A DNA stretch of 64,000 nt from Xylaria sp. FL1777 (Eukaryota > Ascomycota > Sordariomycetes > Xylariales > Xylariaceae). Shown piece after piece: positions 34,387-48,400 of this stretch; position 1 is the first letter of the stretch, and each line of letters opens with the position of its first letter. Where the stretch lies: positions 1-64,000 of the forward strand of contig MU400708.1 in the NCBI GenBank assembly GCA_022578965.1, read 5' to 3'. Under the pieces are notes generated by a model. That model was not told the origin of the DNA and searched no databases. It was given only the letters and a program-made list of their open reading frames with translations. Both the position numbers and the translations under genes were made by a program.

Positions 34387-36623
34387 GGCAAATCTATACC
34401 AGGATAACTATATGCGTGCATGCATGTATGCATAGTAGGGGAGTATAACAAGAGCTCGCGGTCCATTGCTGTTGCGTCAAGTATATCTTCCATCTAAGCA
34501 TAAAGTCCATACATGAATCATCTGACTTCAGGGGCAACCCACAGTAAAAATAGTAGGGATCAATTGCCATTTCTAGTCGTGATTTCACTTGAAAACGGCA
34601 CACGCGCCCTTGACAGAACGATTTGCCGTAAACATCGCTTTTCTTTATTTGCTAGTCATGCAACATAAACGTAGCTACAACAATAATAATAGCAACAATA
34701 GCAACAACAATAACACATGTTGTGAATTGTCTAGTTATTGATAGAGAAAACACTAGTCTTGCACATCGTATCCCTTTATTAACCCTTAAAAGGGCACTAA
34801 CCTAGATGTATTCATACAGCATGTTTTAAAATATACCTAGAGGTATTAGCTGGCTATTTTTTGTTTGCATTTGTTATCCCTTGTAAGTGGATTAAGTATT
34901 TATAAGATAAAGCAGTGGATATTAACATAAAGAATGACTTGGTAGACAGTAACGTCTGCCTACTATCTATATTATATTTTCTCCTAAGAAGGTTGAGGGT
35001 GGTGTGCGTGCTATCCCAACGAACTCCTTATACCCGAATGCTTTGTTAACACCACTGCAACAAGGAGTGAATACGAATAGCCGGCTGCTTTCCATATGAA
35101 AAGACCCGTGTCCTATAGCCGGGGGCCTTATACCTATGGTGTTCCGTTAACTTGATACCCCTCTAGGGTTAGGAGATTAGGACCGCAATTGAAGTGCAGG
35201 TAGGTTAGTAAAAGCATGTCTTCTTAGTGTCTATATAGTTTGAGTCAGATAAGTCGGTCTTATGATAGGCCATTTACGTAGTATGGAGATGGATGTGTGT
35301 AGTCAAATGACACGGCACCCGAGGTCATCCGCAACTCCAAAACTAGCACCCTGGACGCATGCGCTGTGAGTAGAGCGCCAACCTGGCAGCTCGCTCATCC
35401 TATTGTAGATCACGTCGCATAGACCACGTCATATAGTGTAGACCACATACAAAGCTCGGTACATAAGTATGTGCTGGCACCATCGTCACCGTTCCCGTCG
35501 TCGCCTCAAGGGCAAACAAAGAAAGCGCATCCGGACAGAATTAGCCGGTTGTCACCGGCAAGCGGGCAAGCCCACCTGATAAGGCATTAACCACAAGCAA
35601 AGTTCATCGGCCAATGTGGTAAGTACTGATCAGACCACGGGCCCACAACATCACACTCGCCAGGTTTCGTAATCACATCACTCGTGAAATCATGTCGATG
35701 ATGGTGATAATATGTACTACAACTAGGTCCCGGGCCCGGTCAGTACCCGGTCGGTACCCGGTGACAGACACGGATGATCCCCATCAACGCGGATAAATCG
35801 TCCAGGACCAAGCCGATTGGTGATTGTCGATCGATACACCGGTGTCTAATCTTGTTCGGTAACGTAATGTGGTGGGTGCATCTATCCATACCAGAGATTC
35901 CAAGTACCTATAATCATGCAGATTCACCATCATCATCATCTGCGCAGAAGTAAGCAATAAAAAGTGAATGCGTCCTCATCACGCTACCCTGGATAGAATG
36001 ATGTTATTTCAACCTGACTCATTGCCGGATCAAACACCGTCCATCTCCCCTTCTGCTGCAACGCTAATGCAACCCATACGCTGACATTTCTAGGGGTGAC
36101 ACATCCAAATAATGTACATTAGGTAGTTGTTCTGTCTTTAACTATTGTCCCCCTTTTCTTTCCATCTTACTTTTGTTTGAATGTCACATATGTCACATCT
36201 AGGCTAGCTCTACACGTTGGGTCTGCTATCTAATCAATACAAAAGGAGCGCCGTTTCCCCGGCCAGACACCCCCATCTCCCAGATACTTCCCCGTTAGAA
36301 ATCCCTTAGGGCATGATAGAAGTTCGTCATTATAAAGTCTTGACCTTTAACAGAGTTTAAGACGAACAGCCTGATCTTACTTACTACCTACTTCTACTTA
36401 CTTTAGCTTTTTCATGGGATTAGGGGTGCGTTGGACTGGTGTGGTTCCTCTGTTTACTAGCGAGTTGTATATACGCATGTACCAGGCAAAATAACTGTCT
36501 GCACCCCTAAATAAGAAAGAATAGTGGGATCTGATTCGTAACCATTATCACTTCGTCTGGTCACCAGATTCGGGTTTTTGGAGGATTCCGAATCAGAAAT
36601 CATCCATCTAACTGCCATTCAAG
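34387..36623. other. Intergenic region, no gene seen
   Basis: 2.2 kb between SOD2 and the small two-exon gene holds no supportable ORF. Notable sequence includes an AACAATAATAATAGCAACAATA run at about 34678-34710 and a cluster of GGTACCCGGT-like repeats at 35735-35765. Confidence 0.5.
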
Positions 36624-37068
36624 ATGGACGATATTGATGCTATCACTCCGTGTCCCATCGGAGCCACAAAGTCAACTGAGATGATGAGCCCGATAGACGA
36701 TCTAGGAACCACCAGGTCCGCATCACCGAGCTCTCTGCGTTCGTCGCTCGACACCAGCAGGCGGAGAGCCTCGGTTAAGGCGTTGGAGGAGGGGACGAAC
36801 GGTGACCCCGAGAGGCTCTGGATGCGGATGCTGGCCCTTCAGAAAAAGTTCGGCTGCTATAATTCCGCTAGGATGAGAGCCGCGCTCAGCTCTGGGAATG
36901 TGAGCAAACTGCAGCGTAAGTTCTGCTTTGGACCTGTCTCTGGCGGCTAGAAATGGATGGTGATGATTGAGTATAGTGACCCTAGCCTCAAAAGCATGTT
37001 TAGATTTGCTAAACGAGCATATGGCCGCGTTACCGGAATCGGTCATTAACTGGCTGCGGCCGAACTGA
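36624..37068 (+). CDS. Small unrecognised two-exon protein
   Basis: Exon 36624-36915 joins exon 37004-37068 through a GTAAGT...TTTAG intron of 88 bp, phase 1, giving 118 aa. The N-terminal half is Ser/Thr-rich and probably disordered. The second half looks folded and helical, around RLWMRMLALQKKFGCYNSAR and, across the junction, KLQHLLNEHMAALPESV, ending NWLRPN. Without the intron the frame runs into GKFCFGPVSGG-like intron sequence, so the spliced form is more protein-like. The compact helical segment resembles small uncharacterised fungal proteins with a CYNSARM-type motif, but I cannot name a function. Confidence 0.65.
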
Positions 37069-37440
37069 CAACGCTCCGTGCGGGTTTGGCGGTCATATGG
37101 CTTATGCAGATGGCCAGACATTGTTCGGTCCCGAATATTAACTGTTTTATATCCAAACTGGACGCGGCGGAGGCTATAAGGCGTCCCAATAACATAGAGG
37201 AGTCCATGAGTTCAGAGATGATTATGATACCCCCTAGATGGAATTAGGCATTTCGTAGTTAAGCCGTTATCTGTTTCTTTTTCGTTCAATCGAGCTATAA
37301 TTTGTTGTATCCCAATAGTGCAGTTGGACAGCAGGGTTTTTGTACCTCAAAACGTACAATTTCATAGTATTGCCTGAGATGATGTTTGTACTACGACCCA
37401 GCCAGGATATCAGTTTGGTGAGGGGCAGAGACTGAACAGA
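37069..37440. other. Short convergent intergenic region
   Basis: Here the small protein gene on + and the SET gene on - converge. It probably holds both 3' ends. No ORF is supported. Confidence 0.5.
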
Positions 37441-38781
37441 TCAATTTTCACAGCCTGGTCCTGCGTTCGAAAGGCAAGCGAGTGCATGATCCAGGACCTT
37501 CTTGCACTGACCTCTATACAATAAAGCTAGCTCCTGGTTTTGGTTCGCTGCCTCGTAAGGCGGGTCATGTAGCTCGATTTCTTCTAGGTCTACTGTGAGT
37601 TTTGCTCCTAGAGAATTAAGGATTTCCTCTAAGAGTTCTTGAGGAATCCTGCCTTGCATAATCTCTGTTAAACTGACATCAAAAGTCTTATCGTTGCGCC
37701 TTGTGATAGATTCGTAAAGAGCGGCGATGAGAGAGTCTTGAAAATGAGAGAAATTGGGTAGACAAGAGAGATGGCCTGGGTCTAGCAGTCTCGATCGCCC
37801 TACCACCGAGCTATAATGTGAGAATGGCCGTAAAGCCACGATGTGTGACGCATCGAGATCACCAGCCGCCGGGTTTGCTTTTGTCTTGATATAAATGTAG
37901 TCATTATGGAAATCGCCGCCTTCGGGAATGATAAAACCATAACCGAGAAGTAACTCGGCATTGGTCTTCATCCCATAGTTGTTGTAAATCTGTTGTCTCG
38001 CCGAATAGGGCTGGCGTGAACGCAGTGTGCAAGTGCGCGAGTCCTCGTCAGTCACCCATATAGTCTTGGCAAGCGGCGAGTGGTTGCCAATATCAAAGAG
38101 CGGCAATAGGATGGAGAAGTCATCGATCTGGCAAGGTAGACAAAGCGGCTCTGCATCTGGGATGATGAGCGACGGACGGAAACTTCTGGTGGTAAAAATG
38201 CAGTACGCCCAGTAATAAAGTGGCCTGGTATACTCGTACTGGGAGCTTGCAGGTAGGAACTTCATGGCCTGCTTGTATTCCTTTTTCAGAGTCGACCGTA
38301 TTTCTTGCACTGCCACGTAGGCGTTCGTGCCACGAAGGAATTCAATGTCGCCCGTCGGCCATACGGCAGGTAGCATAGCTGCCATGTGCTCAGGCGGAGG
38401 AAGGGTCCTAATATATGGCCACCAGTGTGAATCCTCTCGTCGGAGATACTCCTGTACGAGGAAGAAGCGGCCGACGACGTGCGGCGGCACATTACCGAGG
38501 AACTCGGTGGGAAGATAGGCCTCATCGTGTGGTGCCGAGATAGTGGGAGGCAATACTGTAGCGATGCTCGGATGGCGGGCGATGGCGTTGAGAAACGAAA
38601 GGGAACAAGAAAGCGGAAGAGAAACGACGTCCTCGTCTGGCCCAAGTACGCCAGCCTCCTTGACACGAAAAGAACACTTGGTGACCTCGTCATGATAGAT
38701 CTCGACGGCAGGATGAAGCCGTCCGCCGGCGGCCTCGATCCACTGAAGGAGTGCTTGGTGTCGCTTTGCTTGGCTAGTCAT
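37441..38781 (-). CDS. SET-domain protein lysine methyltransferase
   Basis: Member of the SET family with a Rubisco-methyltransferase-like substrate-binding domain (as in yeast RKM proteins and SETD3/SETD6), which methylate lysines on nonhistone proteins such as ribosomal proteins. It is a single exon; I start at the internal Met (MTSQAKRHQALLQWIEAAGG), giving 446 aa, because that is where family similarity begins; an in-frame Met 40 codons upstream (38901) leads a segment unlike the family. The divided SET domain ends with LLPLFDIGNHSP (227-236) and NNYGMKTNAELLLGYGF (267-283), the cofactor-binding and catalytic-Tyr blocks. The C-terminal part is the helical substrate-binding domain. The specific target is unknown. 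Confidence 0.88.
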   Translation of the reverse strand: MTSQAKRHQALLQWIEAAGGRLHPAVEIYHDEVTKCSFRVKEAGVLGPDEDVVSLPLSCSLSFLNAIARHPSIATVLPPTISAPHDEAYLPTEFLGNVPPHVVGRFFLVQEYLRREDSHWWPYIRTLPPPEHMAAMLPAVWPTGDIEFLRGTNAYVAVQEIRSTLKKEYKQAMKFLPASSQYEYTRPLYYWAYCIFTTRSFRPSLIIPDAEPLCLPCQIDDFSILLPLFDIGNHSPLAKTIWVTDEDSRTCTLRSRQPYSARQQIYNNYGMKTNAELLLGYGFIIPEGGDFHNDYIYIKTKANPAAGDLDASHIVALRPFSHYSSVVGRSRLLDPGHLSCLPNFSHFQDSLIAALYESITRRNDKTFDVSLTEIMQGRIPQELLEEILNSLGAKLTVDLEEIELHDPPYEAANQNQELALLYRGQCKKVLDHALACLSNAGPGCEN

Positions 38782-39218
38782 CTGGGCTTCGGCGGGAGGG
38801 ACAGAGATGCAAAGAAGGGGGGAAAAAGACGGTCTGGTGTACCTATATTTTACTATGGTGTTATTGAGCCGTGTGTTTCTACACGTACTACTGCCTGCCA
38901 CAACTCAGGTACGTTTTTCTTTGGTCACTGTGCTGAATTTTTTAGTATAGTACCTAGGTAGTACCTACCTAGCTACCTAGCCGCCCCCCAAGAGGGGTGG
39001 AGAGGGAGGGGGGTATACGTAATGGTTGCAGCAACACACTTGCAGAACATTTACCAAGTGCCCAGCATGTCCAAATGGAAACTATTACGGCAAATGGATT
39101 CTATTACCGTAGGAACATCCTCTATAAAAACAACCCCTTTTCCATGGTAATATTTGCCATTAGCCGAAACCCTCGCTGCAGCTATTCACTCTTCAAGCCG
39201 AGTCTTTGAACTTGGGAA
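38782..39218. other. Promoter region of the SET gene
   Basis: Upstream flank of the minus-strand SET gene. It contains TACCTAGGTA at 38951 next to several TACCTACC repeats and a G-rich GGGGTGGAGAGGGAGGGGGG stretch at about 38993-39013. Confidence 0.45.
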
Positions 39219-39473
39219 TTGCACGGTATTCTATTCAACCCATACGTTGTGTTCGGCTGCTGCCGAATCCTCCTTGGTTCTGCCATCTATAGCTCAGGCT
39301 CAAGCTTAGGATCTGGTTCGAATCCAGGAGCCTCAACTGCCACCATTTCGCCAAAGTTGGGTACCTCCATGACAGTGGCAACCTCAACGACATCGAAAGT
39401 CTCAACTACGAGCATCGCAGTGACAGCCGATTCACCGACACAGACTTATTTAAGTGCAGATTTGGATAGCTAA
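39219..39473 (+). CDS. Doubtful Ser/Thr-rich ORF, possibly a gene fragment
   Basis: 84 codons. After a short hydrophobic start the product is Ser/Thr/Ala-rich (for example VATSTTSKVSTTSIAVTA) with no Cys framework, like the linker of a fungal cell-wall or secreted protein. Nothing extends it on either side. The opposite strand also has a 50-codon open frame rich in Val and Glu over the same bases, so coding is not proven. It could be a remnant of a degraded gene. Confidence 0.2.
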   Translation: MHGILFNPYVVFGCCRILLGSAIYSSGSSLGSGSNPGASTATISPKLGTSMTVATSTTSKVSTTSIAVTADSPTQTYLSADLDS

Positions 39474-42400
39474 TGGTAAGTTGCTTTAAAGCTATTTGTT
39501 GAGGGTGAAAATCACACGCTTTCATCTATCTATGGTCTCTAGGCTCTCGCCTATATCGGGACGTCGGGTCTCTTCGATATATTATTCATACTGTCGGATT
39601 ATATGGTAGCGCCATACGTTGGGATAACCCGGCAACGTATGTAGAAAGGACCTGCACGTTCCTGAACGACTACTATTCACAATGTGTCCCTGTATAACGA
39701 ACGCTAGTTCGAAAGACCTGAAACATACAGGAATACCGGAGTAGGAAAGATGATATTTCTACGTCTAATAATTTAGAGTCAGCAACTGTAAATGGAACAA
39801 TGTGGTAAACGCTCCGAAATTAACTACGCAAGAGAGTCTTTGGGCTTCCGTCTGTCTTAATGGAAATGCTGCTGTATCTTATTCTTTTGGCTACTGTAGA
39901 ATTCTAGGGCAAATGACAATATTGTTTTACTTACCGGTGTATGGGCTGTGGTGACGGAACCTCTCCATCTATATTCCATCACTTGAAAGCTTTCGTAGAA
40001 GATAAATTTGATCTACTAATAATGAACTAGGAAAAGATACCTACCTAGGAGGCTATGAACCTCAGATAGTAAGAGAAACTCGAGCTTCTTTGCCCACAAG
40101 AAGCTGTCGCGTTTAGGTGTGTAAACGCTTAGTCATATGGAAGTTGACCAGTGCACTCTCCAGAAGGGCTCATGGGAACAGTCTCTAGAAGATCTAAGTT
40201 CTAAGAGCTAGCTAGTGTAAAACAAATGAAAAGATCGTAATATATATAGGCTCATCGGATTAGTGGTTTAGCCGAGCCGGTATCCACTCCAACGTGACAG
40301 AAGCACAAGATCTCATACAATGCCATGGCAAGGCAGAAATCTCTAAAATTTAAGGCTAACTCGACTTGCCCTCTACTGTCGGCGTGTTGACGAATGTCTA
40401 TGAAACCTATCGCTTCCTTTCTTCGAGATTTTCATTATGTTGAGGCTACTAGATCGAGACCTTTCCCGATAAGTAAAAAGCGAGGTGATAGATACATTAG
40501 AATTACCGTACACGAAAAAAGTTTACCGCAAACATACCATTACTCTTTTCATCATGGGAAGTCATACCTGAACGCCTTGTCTTTCCTAGCAACATCACTC
40601 ATAGACTTCATAGTTATTCGTCTCCTGCGTCTTTTAGAGCTTTAGAATGAGTGCTTCAGACGTTGCGCCTAGCTACGTGCTAGAATGGCATATATTGGCT
40701 TCGGGCGCTTGTGTTAACACAGGCACCGAGTTTACAAGTATTAGAGGGGGTTGTCCCGGGGTGAATCGAGAGCCCGTACATAGTTACATAGGAGGTAGGT
40801 AAGGGGTAGTAGCAATATATGGGCGTGTAGGTTGGTCAGCTGGCCCCTTGGGCTTCCTAATACCAGTTGGAAGGAAATAGCCCATATAGATATACTCTAA
40901 GTCTAATACTATATAGCCCCTAGGGTTTTATATAAGACTATATCTCCTGATAACAAGGCCTCATGATCTTTGTCTTATTGTAAAGCGTACGTATGTTGTT
41001 ATAGCAGCTTAAGTCTTAAGATAGCACCTTTTTTCTTAGCTTGAAATGTGTCTAGTTATAGCAAATTCGAAAATAGTCACTAAAAAGAACAAAAACTACA
41101 GCTTTTTGACACTAACATCCTGGGTAACACTCTCGCATAATCACTCAAGATCCGGTGCTTTTTGTAGACTTGCTTATGTCCTAACCTGATACTCGGATTT
41201 ACTGTAGATCTATATTAGGAGATCGCCTATGCTATTTATTGTCGCTGAGACAATTTTCGAATGGCTAGCATTTGCGGTCCGGCTGCGTGGGTATTAAGTT
41301 CACATCCCCGTTGAGGCAGTCTCTGATAACTGGCTTGATGATCCAAGTCTTCTGCCGGGTACTCTCGTGTTTATTACCTGGTTTCCCTTAGAGGCTAGTG
41401 GCGGGAATGGCAACAAAGTAGGGAGTTGGTTTTCTGGCTGGCCGGAGCCGCGCAGTCTGTTCATAGCGCTTATAGCCGGGCAATGCTATTGTTTGAGGTC
41501 GTTCTGGAGGGTTAAACTAATCATAAGATAGATGGAAAGTAAACTCGCCCGCCATCAGGGCTAAGTGCGTGCCTAGTAGTCCTGCGGCCACCCGTGTTCA
41601 GCCCCTATTAATACATCGATCACCCATATGAAGCGGGCTATGCAGGTTCACCGGCTCTATGGCATAGGTTTGACAAACAAGCTGGTCAGCGGTTCGCAGC
41701 TTCTGAACAGTCCGAGAAGCGTATCTTCTCTGGACATTTCGTTTATTTGCGACGCTATCTTAGGCCTAGCGGAGTGTGAATGACAGGAATGGTACTTCCG
41801 CTGGAGCGTTACCTAGATAGTGCAAGGAGGGAAGAAGCTAGGTAGGGCCACTTGGACTGCCCGCGATTCATAAACTACTTTTCGTTGCCATATCGCTTAG
41901 TAGATACCCGCACATTGTAGCTTAGCTACGTCTTGAATAATATCTGCCGATAGGCTCAACAATTCTCAGGGCGGGTAGACATGGGGAAATAGTACAAAGA
42001 GACGTTACTGAACAATACTGTACATTCTTTACCTGATCTATACTAGGGGTCGCGCTGAACAGCGGCAGAGTGGGTACCTACACTGTTGGTGCGCAACGTC
42101 ATTTCTAGTATATTTCCTACCTGTGTAGATGTGACACTCCGTTCCACCCGAAGCCTCATGGGGCTCTGCTTGATCTAGATAGTGATCACGAGCTGCGGGT
42201 GGCCGAGGTTCAGGGACCTCTATAGGTCACTCATACTCGAAACCCGTATTTCCTATGACAACAGATTGACGGCTACTCTCCAGTATGGCGGCTGGTAAAG
42301 TAATCAGCGAGTTCATTCTCTTCCCGGATCTCAGGGATCTATTAACTAGAAGTATATATAGAAGGTAGGTGTGAATAATGCCAAGCAAGCAATAACAAGT

Positions 42401-45400
42401 CGGGCAGATATCTTCACTCTTCGATATACCGGCATGTGTCTACATTAAGCGAGCGTGGTATCTTACATCGTGATTTTGATTCATCTACTATTAAAGACCG
42501 AGGGGGGAAGTCTTTTCGACCTGCTCTTAGCCGGCGACGTTGCATAATAGGGACATGATTCCACACATCGGGACTGACGAATATGTTGGTTTCCGTAGTG
42601 GTGTAGGTAGTAGAGCAAGGGATTGTCCCCCTCACCGAGTGGAGTCGGTAAGGAACAAATGCAGGGTATATTTGATCATGTGCGCCTTGATGTCTGCTGT
42701 TTCTGGGTACGATACCTGCCTGCCAGCAAGTGACAGTCAGACTGTCCTCTTTGAGGTGCCACTTTTCACATCCATTTGGAGGATCTTTATAGATACCTAG
42801 ACCACCTAGTGTAGATAGCTAGGCACTGGATATATGCACACATGGAGAGGCGTCGTCGCCCTACCTCTTGTAGGGGTTTCCCGGGCTATTCGTTGGTATA
42901 GAGCCAAGAGTCGTTTCCGGGAAATCGAAAACCCGATGACCGATTGGATACGTGTTCTCCTTTGCAGGACTCTGGCGTTCCCATAGTTATGATAATACCT
43001 GCGTGCCAATACGCCATGGTGTGCGTTTTCTTCATCTGGGTCCTGTATAGAGGCCTCGGTATCTACACTACTAGACTACCTACAGTAGCTAGTATAGATC
43101 GGACCTGTCTGCAAGATCCACTGTTGCGTGTTGTGACGGCGGAGAACCTTGCAGGCTTACTGGGAAGATAATGCATTTTATACTGCCCGCTTCGCCACGT
43201 GCTTTTATGGTTGGTTCATCCACTAGATACTGAAGAGTTGTAGATCAGCTTCCCGTACTGTAGTGTATAGTGGAACAACCCAAGAAACATGATTGCGATA
43301 TAAATAACGATGATAGTAGCTATAGCACGCTAGAACGGATGTATATAAGTCGGCCGGCAGCGGGAGCATACCTAGTCTAGTTCTTTCGTGTTAAATCATC
43401 TGCATGTCACCGACAATGAGCATGCCTACGCATACATACTTATCCAGACAGAGGCGCACCCGATGTTGGGTGGGAAATGGCGAAGGATCACCCGGTAAGA
43501 GACCTAAACTCTGTCACGTAACGTAAGGACTAAGCCTACTTCGATACCTTTATCCGAATACCATACACGTGTAGTTTACACGAGATACTGTACTGCGTAC
43601 GCAGTAGGTGTGGTAAGCACAAGCGAGATGCACAACACATCCTGGACAGTTCCCAACTCGGAAGGTAGACGGCGAAGTAAACATTGGGTCGTCACAGTAT
43701 AGGTACCCATACTGGGTAGGTGAGTACGGTGCCAGGGTACTTGTATATGTAGTGTATGCGTATGTGTACTACTATATACCGTCATTCTGTTTGATATAAC
43801 CTATCTCTCTCTCTCTTTCTCTACGGGAGTGGAGAGCCTGCGATCCAATATTTAATTCATGGTCTCCTTGGGAAAGTGGAAAGGTGAAGACGCGACGTCG
43901 AACCCAAAGACAGGGTCAGGAGTTTGACACCCTACCCAGTGGGGGGCGTTGTGCAGAGTCGTAATCTTCAAGCGCTACGCTACGCAGTACGTCCCCGGCA
44001 TGCTTCAAAACACTCGTGACCCTCATCGGCATTCGCGTCACCTATGACGGTGACTAGAGTAGAGGCACAAGGGCTAGCAATCAGCGTGACTGGTGGGCAA
44101 CACACAGCATTCACTTCTTGATCGCATCATTATGCTGCGGCTGGGATGCGATGCACGACTTCCGCAGTCAGCAATGTACGCATAAGTCACTAGTGAGTGC
44201 ATATTACGAATCTGGCGCGAACTTGGAGTGACGATGAGCCCGAAGGAAGGCCGATCTCGGCTCCCCAGGGCGGCTGAGGTTATAAGCGTCGCCATTGACT
44301 TCGCGGTATACGCGTGCCAGAGGGCGTGATCAACGGTCGTAGGGTACGCATGCATCTGCTGTGAGTCAAATACTCGCTTCTCATGGGGAACAGCGTGGAG
44401 ATAATTTTCCGAGACGCAGGATGTACAGAGTGTATTGACAGAATCGCAGTACCGTAGATGGCCAATCCACCAGTCGGTAAAAGCGCGTCGAACCTAATAG
44501 TGCTCATCCATCCCCCTGATTAGTACGGGTCTATGAACTACTATGTACTGGTATACTATAGGTTTATAGGATGATAACTGTTAGCTCGACACAAGTGACA
44601 AGGAAAGTATATGAAAGAGTGCTATAAATCCGTCAAGCTGGAAGATTTACTGTTGATTACCCAGTCTTGAAGCCTCTTTGCCACCTTAAAAACCTCTTGT
44701 TTAAATTTCATCTAGCAAGTATAGCTGGAGAATTTCTCTGCGAAAATGTCTGGCCTGTACAAGCCCTAGCGCAGCGCTAACAATTATCGTCCTGTACACC
44801 TGTAGGCACTAAGTGCACCAGAGTATTGAGAGCGGGGGCTGACAGATCTGCCAAGTTCTTATTAAGCTGGGAGAGACGAACCCTAGCCGCTGGGTCTCTA
44901 AGTTGCCTAGGTACACGTTTTCAATGGTTGAACATTAGGTGTGACGACGTCTTTCTTCTGCTGGACGGCAACAGCTTGGCATGCCTGATACGGTACTCGT
45001 GGACACACGCCTGCGGGTTGGGCCGCCGCTAGAATACACGAAGGCGTATTTCGCTTACACTACATTACATTACGCAGTACGGGAGCTGCCCTTATCATAG
45101 CTGTGAGATTTACTCGAAAGAGACTATAGATACAGCAAGTCTCATGATTTGAATTTGGTACTATAGCGCCTTACGCCGTCTTGCTCATAGGAAACCATCC
45201 CTAACCTCCAAAACTCCAGCCACCACATGGAAATGTAGCCCGTCCGCCTTTAACCCCAGGTGATACATGAGAGAGGGTTTGCACCCTTAGCAGGCTGTTT
45301 TCTGCCTTGTTTATAGAGTCCAGTGACGACCGTAATGAAAATCAAGTCCCAACATGTGAGCTCTGTAACGCTCTTGCGGAACCGCGACTCGACGATAAGC

Positions 45401-48400
45401 GCGTGGTCAAGATAACAACTCCGATAGTCAGACACATGGAGTGTGTCCATGGCCCTTCCGGATGATGTCTACCCATGGCGGCAAAGACCGTGGCCGGCAG
45501 TCAGCTACAAGATATCAGCAATTCACCTCTAGTGTCGCCAGATGTGGTGGATAGGGCGCGGTGGTAAATCGAGCTGAGTGTATGGGGAGAGCAACAAACG
45601 ATGACATTTCTAAGCGTCGAGAGAGCCACATACAACACAGTTCATTATTTCTACACAGACTATGTGAGCAGGTTCATCTAGACAAGAGCTCAGGCCAGTG
45701 CTACACTTACCGCACTTCTAGATGGGTTACATTGGGTGCACAAGGCTTATAAGTCCTCTCGTATTTAGGACACCATCTCAAGACAACAAAACGAACGTGC
45801 TGGCAGTTGTATTCAACCTAGAGAGACATATAAGAGGGACGCTCGACTGTAAGGGTTAATTAGTACCTACTTGGGTATAGTCACACATCTGGCTGGTCGT
45901 GTTGCCGAGAGATGGCGAATATACAGCCGAGGGAGAAAACGGGAGGTGGTGACGAAGGCTTGAGAATCGGAATTGATAGGTAGGGGTGGTGAACACAATG
46001 GATATACAATGGATGGCGATGCTCTCTTCCACCAGCGGCAACTCGTACGTGTTATGCTATAATATATATTTAGCGATAGACTACATTAGGAGTGTGAGCA
46101 GGCGGGAGGCGGGAGGCTATTGCGGACTTATCGACTTATTTATCAAGTCCAGGTTGCCAAGCCTTCCATAACAGTCTCCATACAGAAGCCTGACCGACGA
46201 GCCAGAGCGCTGGATCATCACAAGGACAGGGGATCTTGAGCAAACCTGGCTGCCGGACTTTTCATGGAAAGAGACTTTTGTAAGGCGTCAATTACCTGCG
46301 GCTACCTCGAGTCAAGCAATTCTCCCTACTCCATACATAACACATACTTCTATACTGCCAGGTGCATATCCATGATACTACCTGGTACTAAGTATGCACA
46401 TATAACATAGCACAACATGGATAAATTTCGCGAAGAAGCTTCCAAGGCATGTCAAAGCCCGATCCCGCCGCTGTGGCACCACCTACCATGCGCACTACAC
46501 TGGATCTGGTCGGAATCTGGGTTTCCTTGTTTGCTGCTGCCACTGCTCTGCAGCTAGGTAGGTACATGTAAGGAACAGTGTACTCCAAGTTCTTCTAGAA
46601 AATTTCTTACAAGTGCTAGGTACCTACCTAGCCTACCTAGTGTATGCGTAGTGTAGTGTAGTGTACACTAGAAGAAGGGGACTACCAGTAGCATACCAAC
46701 TACTACTGTAGTAGGTAAGTTCACTGTAGTGTGCTATATAGAACGAAACACCACATGCTTGCTTTTTTTATATTTTCTTCAATTTATTTCTTTTCTCTCT
46801 CTCCCAACCCCTCACTTCTCCTTTCTGTCCGCAGCAGAATAGCCCAATTGTCACAATTCTAGAAGTGCAGGTGGTGCTTGGCCGTGGATGATAGGAATTT
46901 GCTTGAGTACCCAACCTACCCTATATGTAGCTAGCGTCATGTAAGACACCCTGTACACTACATGACATGCCCGGCATGTATCACATCTCGATTGTGTCAC
47001 ACTCCGAAGTAGCCTTGATTGGGAACGTGATGTAAACATGTTCCGAAACAAAGCACTGCACTGTATGCGAGATAAAACGCCGGATACCTGGCTCATGAAT
47101 CTCCACTATGCCATGAAAACAAGGTACTGTACAGATAGGTGGCTCTGCGCTAAGCCTTAGCTCTGTATCTATACCTACCTTAGGTATCTGAGTAGGTACC
47201 TACCTACTGTACCTAAAGACCTAAAGTCCCCAGGTACCCTTGAGAGTTATGTGTCGTTTCTGCTTACACTAGTGATACTAGGTAGTTTCCGCTATCACCA
47301 AGTACTTAAGTAGGTAGTATAGGTAGTGTAGATGGGTGCCGTACTTGCCGACACACAGACACGGACTAGGCCGAGGCTTCACCACGTGTTTGACAGGCTC
47401 TGGTCGCAGAAGGCCAACAGACTCTACCGTAGTGAGGCTGATGGTTAATGTGTTGCGCATTTCTCTTCCAGCCTCTCGAACCCCTCCAATAAGATAACCC
47501 CCCATGACTGCCTACCCACGCAGCACTGCCTAATGAACTATTTTTATAATCATGAAGCGGTCCTTTGCTGCCAAGTACTGGCACTGTATAAGGCAAAAAC
47601 AGCGTAAGTATCAGCACTAATTTGACCACTTCTTTTCTTTTGTATTGTAATGGCAAGTACCTAGCGGTTTCAGGTTCCCGCACAGATTTGCGTTTTGCTT
47701 AGAACAGGTTAGTTAGCTTTTGATGTTGGCAGTGTATTGGTTAGGTCCCCATATACAAGTACTGGCTTACAAAGTACTTCTTTAATTTTCGAGATAACTT
47801 ACTATAGTTAGTTAAATAAATAACTGAAACTTTAAGGTCAAGAAATTAAAAATAAGTTTAATCAAGTACTTTTCTTTAGATTTATAGAATAATGAGTAAT
47901 CTTCATTAGTTACTTATATAATAGTGTATAAACAATGTAGCTTTAATAGCTCCTGAGAAGCCACTTTAAAAGTTGGTCAGTCCTTCATGTAATGCTTGGC
48001 AACCACTACCGTGCAATGCTCCGTTTTGTCTGTTTCGTCTTACCCTCTAGTGAGCTTCTCTAGGAAAGATGCTCAACCTTAATTCGCTTGCCAACAGGGT
48101 CCAATGTTATTGAACAAACCTGGAAGGTAGGTAGAAAGAATACGGGTTACACTAGAATTTTATGCCTGCGATCAAAGGCCATTATTCTAGTCTGGAAAGA
48201 CGGCCCATTAACGAGTCCATGCTATCTACTCTACATATATAAATTTGACCTGCAAGGAGGCGCAGTCAGAGTTTGGTGGTCCATGAGCTCATAGGTAGCT
48301 AGCTACTGCGTACAATAGCTGCAATACTGGGAGATAAATTTTGCTGACCAGTTGTTGATAAGCGTCTCAGATGAAGAACAGAGGTATCTCACTCGAGCTA

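Noticed and set aside
38782..38901. Upstream in-frame Met adding 40 residues to the SET protein
   Set aside because: The extension has no family similarity and the start MTSQAKRHQALLQWIE matches the usual N-terminus of these proteins.
39290..39330. B-box-like GGTTCGAATCC with an upstream TAGCTCAGGC suggesting a tRNA
   Set aside because: The spacing between the two boxes is far too short for a tRNA and no acceptor stem forms. It also lies in the Ser/Thr-rich ORF.
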